Positions 62,079-64,000 of a DNA stretch of 64,000 nt are shown here, piece by piece. The notes below the pieces were generated by a model. The model was given only the letters and a program-made list of their open reading frames with translations, did no database searches and was not told where the DNA came from. Position numbers and translations under genes: made by a program. Within the stretch, counting starts at the first letter, position 1, and each line of letters starts with the position of its first letter. Location of the stretch: contig NZ_AP019860.1 in NCBI RefSeq assembly GCF_009002475.1, forward strand, positions 4,588,001 through 4,652,000, read 5' to 3'. This DNA comes from Candidatus Uabimicrobium amorphum. Lineage in GTDB: Bacteria > Planctomycetota > Uabimicrobiia > Uabimicrobiales > Uabimicrobiaceae.

Positions 62079-62133
62079 TAAATGTAAGAAATCCAGCCAT
62101 TTCAATTTTGAGTTGCTGGATTTCTCACATTTA
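62079..62133. terminator. Long hairpin between convergent genes
   Basis: TAAATGTAAGAAATCCAGC (62079-62097) and GCTGGATTTCTCACATTTA (62115-62133) pair over 19 bases with one mismatch. There is no long T-run, but its position between two convergent stops makes a bidirectional terminator likely. Confidence 0.6.
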
Positions 62134-62156
62134 GATGATGTGCGCGTGGTTTCTTA

Positions 62157-62735
62157 CTATCGTTTGCGGCGAGTTATAACGCAAGCTCCCAAAATAAGAA
62201 ACATAAGATAAGTGGATGGTTCTGGGACTGTTTGGAATGTAGCATTGAAACCTGCGTCAAACCCTCCTTCATTTACGAAGCCACCTATTGGAAATAAATC
62301 TGCTCCTCCTGCGTATGCATTAGGTGCGTCAAATATCTCTGCAGAGTTAGGTAGAACAGCAAACGATTTGGCGAAAAAAGGGATTAGCAACCCTGGTCCG
62401 AAATCATATACTCCGCCACCAACATGAGTACCTGTTCCGATACTTCCTGTGCCGGAAGCGGCTTGGGCAAGAGTAGGTGCAGATGCAAAGATATGGATTT
62501 CTCCAGGTGCCGTGGCGGCATTTACAAAATCCAAGCTAAAAGATGTCAACAAAATATTTCCGTCAGGATTAGGAGTCGCTATACCAGTGCCTTCATTCCC
62601 TTGAACATTTGGTGTAAAACTTTGTCCTTGGATGAAAAAGAACGTTCCTGGTTGCGTGTTACCAATAGTAAATGATTCTGCGTATAAGCTAACGCAAATA
62701 AAGCTCATTGCAAGCAAGGCAATTAATTTTTTCAT
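62157..62735 (-). CDS. PEP-CTERM sorting-signal protein
   Basis: This 192-residue protein has an N-terminal signal peptide (about 1-19) and a C-terminal PEP-CTERM signal: VPEPSTYLMFL, a hydrophobic stretch, then the basic tail TRRKR. The body is Gly/Ala/Pro/Phe-rich with few charges, typical of exopolysaccharide-associated PEP-CTERM proteins processed by exosortase (family knowledge). No exosortase gene is in the window. The function of the body is unknown. Confidence 0.88.
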   Translation of the reverse strand: MKKLIALLAMSFICVSLYAESFTIGNTQPGTFFFIQGQSFTPNVQGNEGTGIATPNPDGNILLTSFSLDFVNAATAPGEIHIFASAPTLAQAASGTGSIGTGTHVGGGVYDFGPGLLIPFFAKSFAVLPNSAEIFDAPNAYAGGADLFPIGGFVNEGGFDAGFNATFQTVPEPSTYLMFLILGACVITRRKR

Positions 62736-62949
62736 CGATATGTCTTTCTGTGGTTATAAATTGTTCCCAGCTGTACGGTGCGAAAACCCAAAACAATTTA
62801 TTGTAGTGAACAGCAATAGTTCGATAAAGTTTTAGCTCTTAAAATTTCATTTTTTATTACAATCTAAAATTGTAACATCAACGGCTACTCAATACAATGC
62901 TTTTGCTTAATTTGTATAAATCAGTTACGAACTCGAAACAAGAACAAAA

Positions 62950-64000
62950 CTAACGATAGAACATTTGTAGAGATAGTGTGTTGAATGCTGTCGCCTGGAC
63001 GCGTCCACCGGCTTTGCTCCAAGCGTCAATAGCTGGCCAAGAGCCTTTTTTACAATCGTTTGGACATTGCTTTTCTAACAATATAGGCAGTAGCGCTTTG
63101 CGCCATTTTTGCCAAAAATCACCTTTCATATGTCTCATTGCCACAGTACCGTAGAACCAATAGCAGTAGTCGATCGTACTTTTTCTGTTATCATTTTCTT
63201 TCCATGTGGGCAAATTACTTTCTACAAGAACGGCGCTGTTGTTATTTTCGCTGCGACTCATTCCTAATGCTGTACGTATGCATATCGCCGCAGCGGTCAT
63301 TGTTTCTACGGGGAGAAAATTGGGAGCGTTTTGTAAACGTGGGCCAGTGTCACCTTTTTGCATATAACCTGTACGAGAATAATGTTCATCCGTTGTGGCA
63401 GACAACCACTTTTTTACTCCAGAATAAAAATCTCTTGGTACCACAAAATCTGTTTTGGCAGCCTCTGTGAGTGCGATGACACACCATGACGTTACCGAAG
63501 TGTTACTTCTGCCACTTTGAGAAGTATGTCCCCAACCAGATTCTGCATTTTGGGCTTTTATCATAAAATCAACAGCCTTTTGTATGCAAATGCGTAAAAC
63601 AGGGCTGTAAATTTTTTGGTATAACTTGCAGAGTGCAAGAGTTGCTATGGCATGGTGGTGCATGTAGTCGTATCCTTTTTGGTCGAAGCATCCTTCGTCA
63701 CTTTGTAATCTGCAAAGGTAGCGTGCGGCACTACGTGCGTGGCGTTTTAATTTCAGTTTCGCAAAAGTTCGCTCTTCACTGTTTACCAAACACAGAAGCG
63801 CAAGAGCCGTGACCTTTGTATCCATTTCTTCCGTGCCAAATCCACGACATGGTGTTGTCTTACAAAAGTCAGAAAATGTCGCCGCTTTCCAACTACCATC
63901 GGCTTGCTGATGATTTTTTAACCATGTAAGGCCTGCACATATGGCCTCCTCTATTTCTTTCACTCTTTGGTCGTCTGTAATTCGTGGGAGTTTTCCGCCG
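62950..64000 (-). CDS. Squalene-cyclase/prenyltransferase-like alpha-toroid repeat protein, 5' end outside window
   Basis: At least 350 residues are visible and the frame is open to the window edge, so the GTG at 63963 is probably internal. It shows repeated alpha-alpha toroid units: GLTWLKNHQQADGSWKAAT, YLCRLQSDEGCFDQKG, FMIKAQNAESGWGHTSQSG, with QxxDGSW/GGW-like QW motifs. No DxDD cyclase catalytic motif is seen in the visible part. Planctomycetes carry many such repeat proteins of unknown role, so hopanoid synthesis is not claimed. It begins immediately after a 214-base AT-rich gap with no other features. Confidence 0.75.
   Translation of the reverse strand, partial: GGKLPRITDDQRVKEIEEAICAGLTWLKNHQQADGSWKAATFSDFCKTTPCRGFGTEEMDTKVTALALLCLVNSEERTFAKLKLKRHARSAARYLCRLQSDEGCFDQKGYDYMHHHAIATLALCKLYQKIYSPVLRICIQKAVDFMIKAQNAESGWGHTSQSGRSNTSVTSWCVIALTEAAKTDFVVPRDFYSGVKKWLSATTDEHYSRTGYMQKGDTGPRLQNAPNFLPVETMTAAAICIRTALGMSRSENNNSAVLVESNLPTWKENDNRKSTIDYCYWFYGTVAMRHMKGDFWQKWRKALLPILLEKQCPNDCKKGSWPAIDAWSKAGGRVQATAFNTLSLQMFYR

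Noticed and set aside
1..64000. tRNA, rRNA and CRISPR arrays
   Set aside because: I looked through the intergenic gaps for tRNA T-loop signatures and regular repeat-spacer structure and saw none. A covariance-model scan (tRNAscan-SE type) would settle it.

Overview
The window looks like a chromosome segment of a low-GC, Planctomycetota-type bacterium. The evidence is five intact Hanks-type Ser/Thr kinases plus one tandem pseudokinase, most with a membrane helix and a large repeat domain; FG-GAP and PEP-CTERM secreted proteins; MORN, LRR, ankyrin, TPR and pentapeptide repeat proteins; and a squalene-cyclase-like repeat protein. This repertoire recalls the Candidatus Uabimicrobium branch, but that placement is inference: there is no rRNA gene here, and I saw no tRNA or CRISPR array.

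Layout. 1-8115: the end of a flagellar operon, fliF(partial)-fliG-fliH-fliI-fliJ-motE-like-motA-motB-motB2-fliM-fliN-fliL, with tight or overlapping junctions. 8126-16219: a tandem-pseudokinase/propeller protein, a DUF62 SAM hydrolase, ClpP, a methyltransferase and a double-protease DegP-like protein whose second protease domain lacks its serine. 16220-22455: a kinase-MORN protein with an ankyrin lipoprotein behind it, a membrane protein, a Cys-rich protein and an FG-GAP secreted protein. 22808-26210: a PaaK-like ligase, an S9 peptidase and small dispersed repeats.

26276-34504: a kinase/TPR/HEAT gene lies next to an IS200/IS605 TnpB element (30403-33952). The far end hairpin of that element was split by an IS4-type insertion (32450-33924) with a 12-bp direct repeat. 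A lone CheY lies beyond it. 34520-40404: DUF4291, a 2OG-Fe(II) oxygenase, pta-ackA, and a ZIP transporter with a small membrane protein. 40410-52799: a DUF218 protein, a kinase/PEGA/propeller giant, a coiled-coil secreted protein, pentapeptide and LRR proteins, a GFA-family protein, and a pair made of a nucleotidyltransferase-like gene and uvrA.

53106-61719: two kinase/TPR genes, originally divergent, are now separated by an IscB RNA-guided nuclease element (57757-59444) with its upstream omega-RNA. Reconstructing the empty site suggests the IscB element landed between the Shine-Dalgarno and the start codon of the right-hand kinase. 61857-64000: an orphan MbtH-like protein, a PEP-CTERM protein and a partial squalene-cyclase-like repeat protein.

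The most notable system is the pair of OMEGA elements. The TnpB and IscB elements have related terminal hairpins in the same orientation but carry their nucleases on opposite strands, and both sit directly upstream of a Ser/Thr kinase gene. I see no wholly new multi-gene defence or metabolic system.
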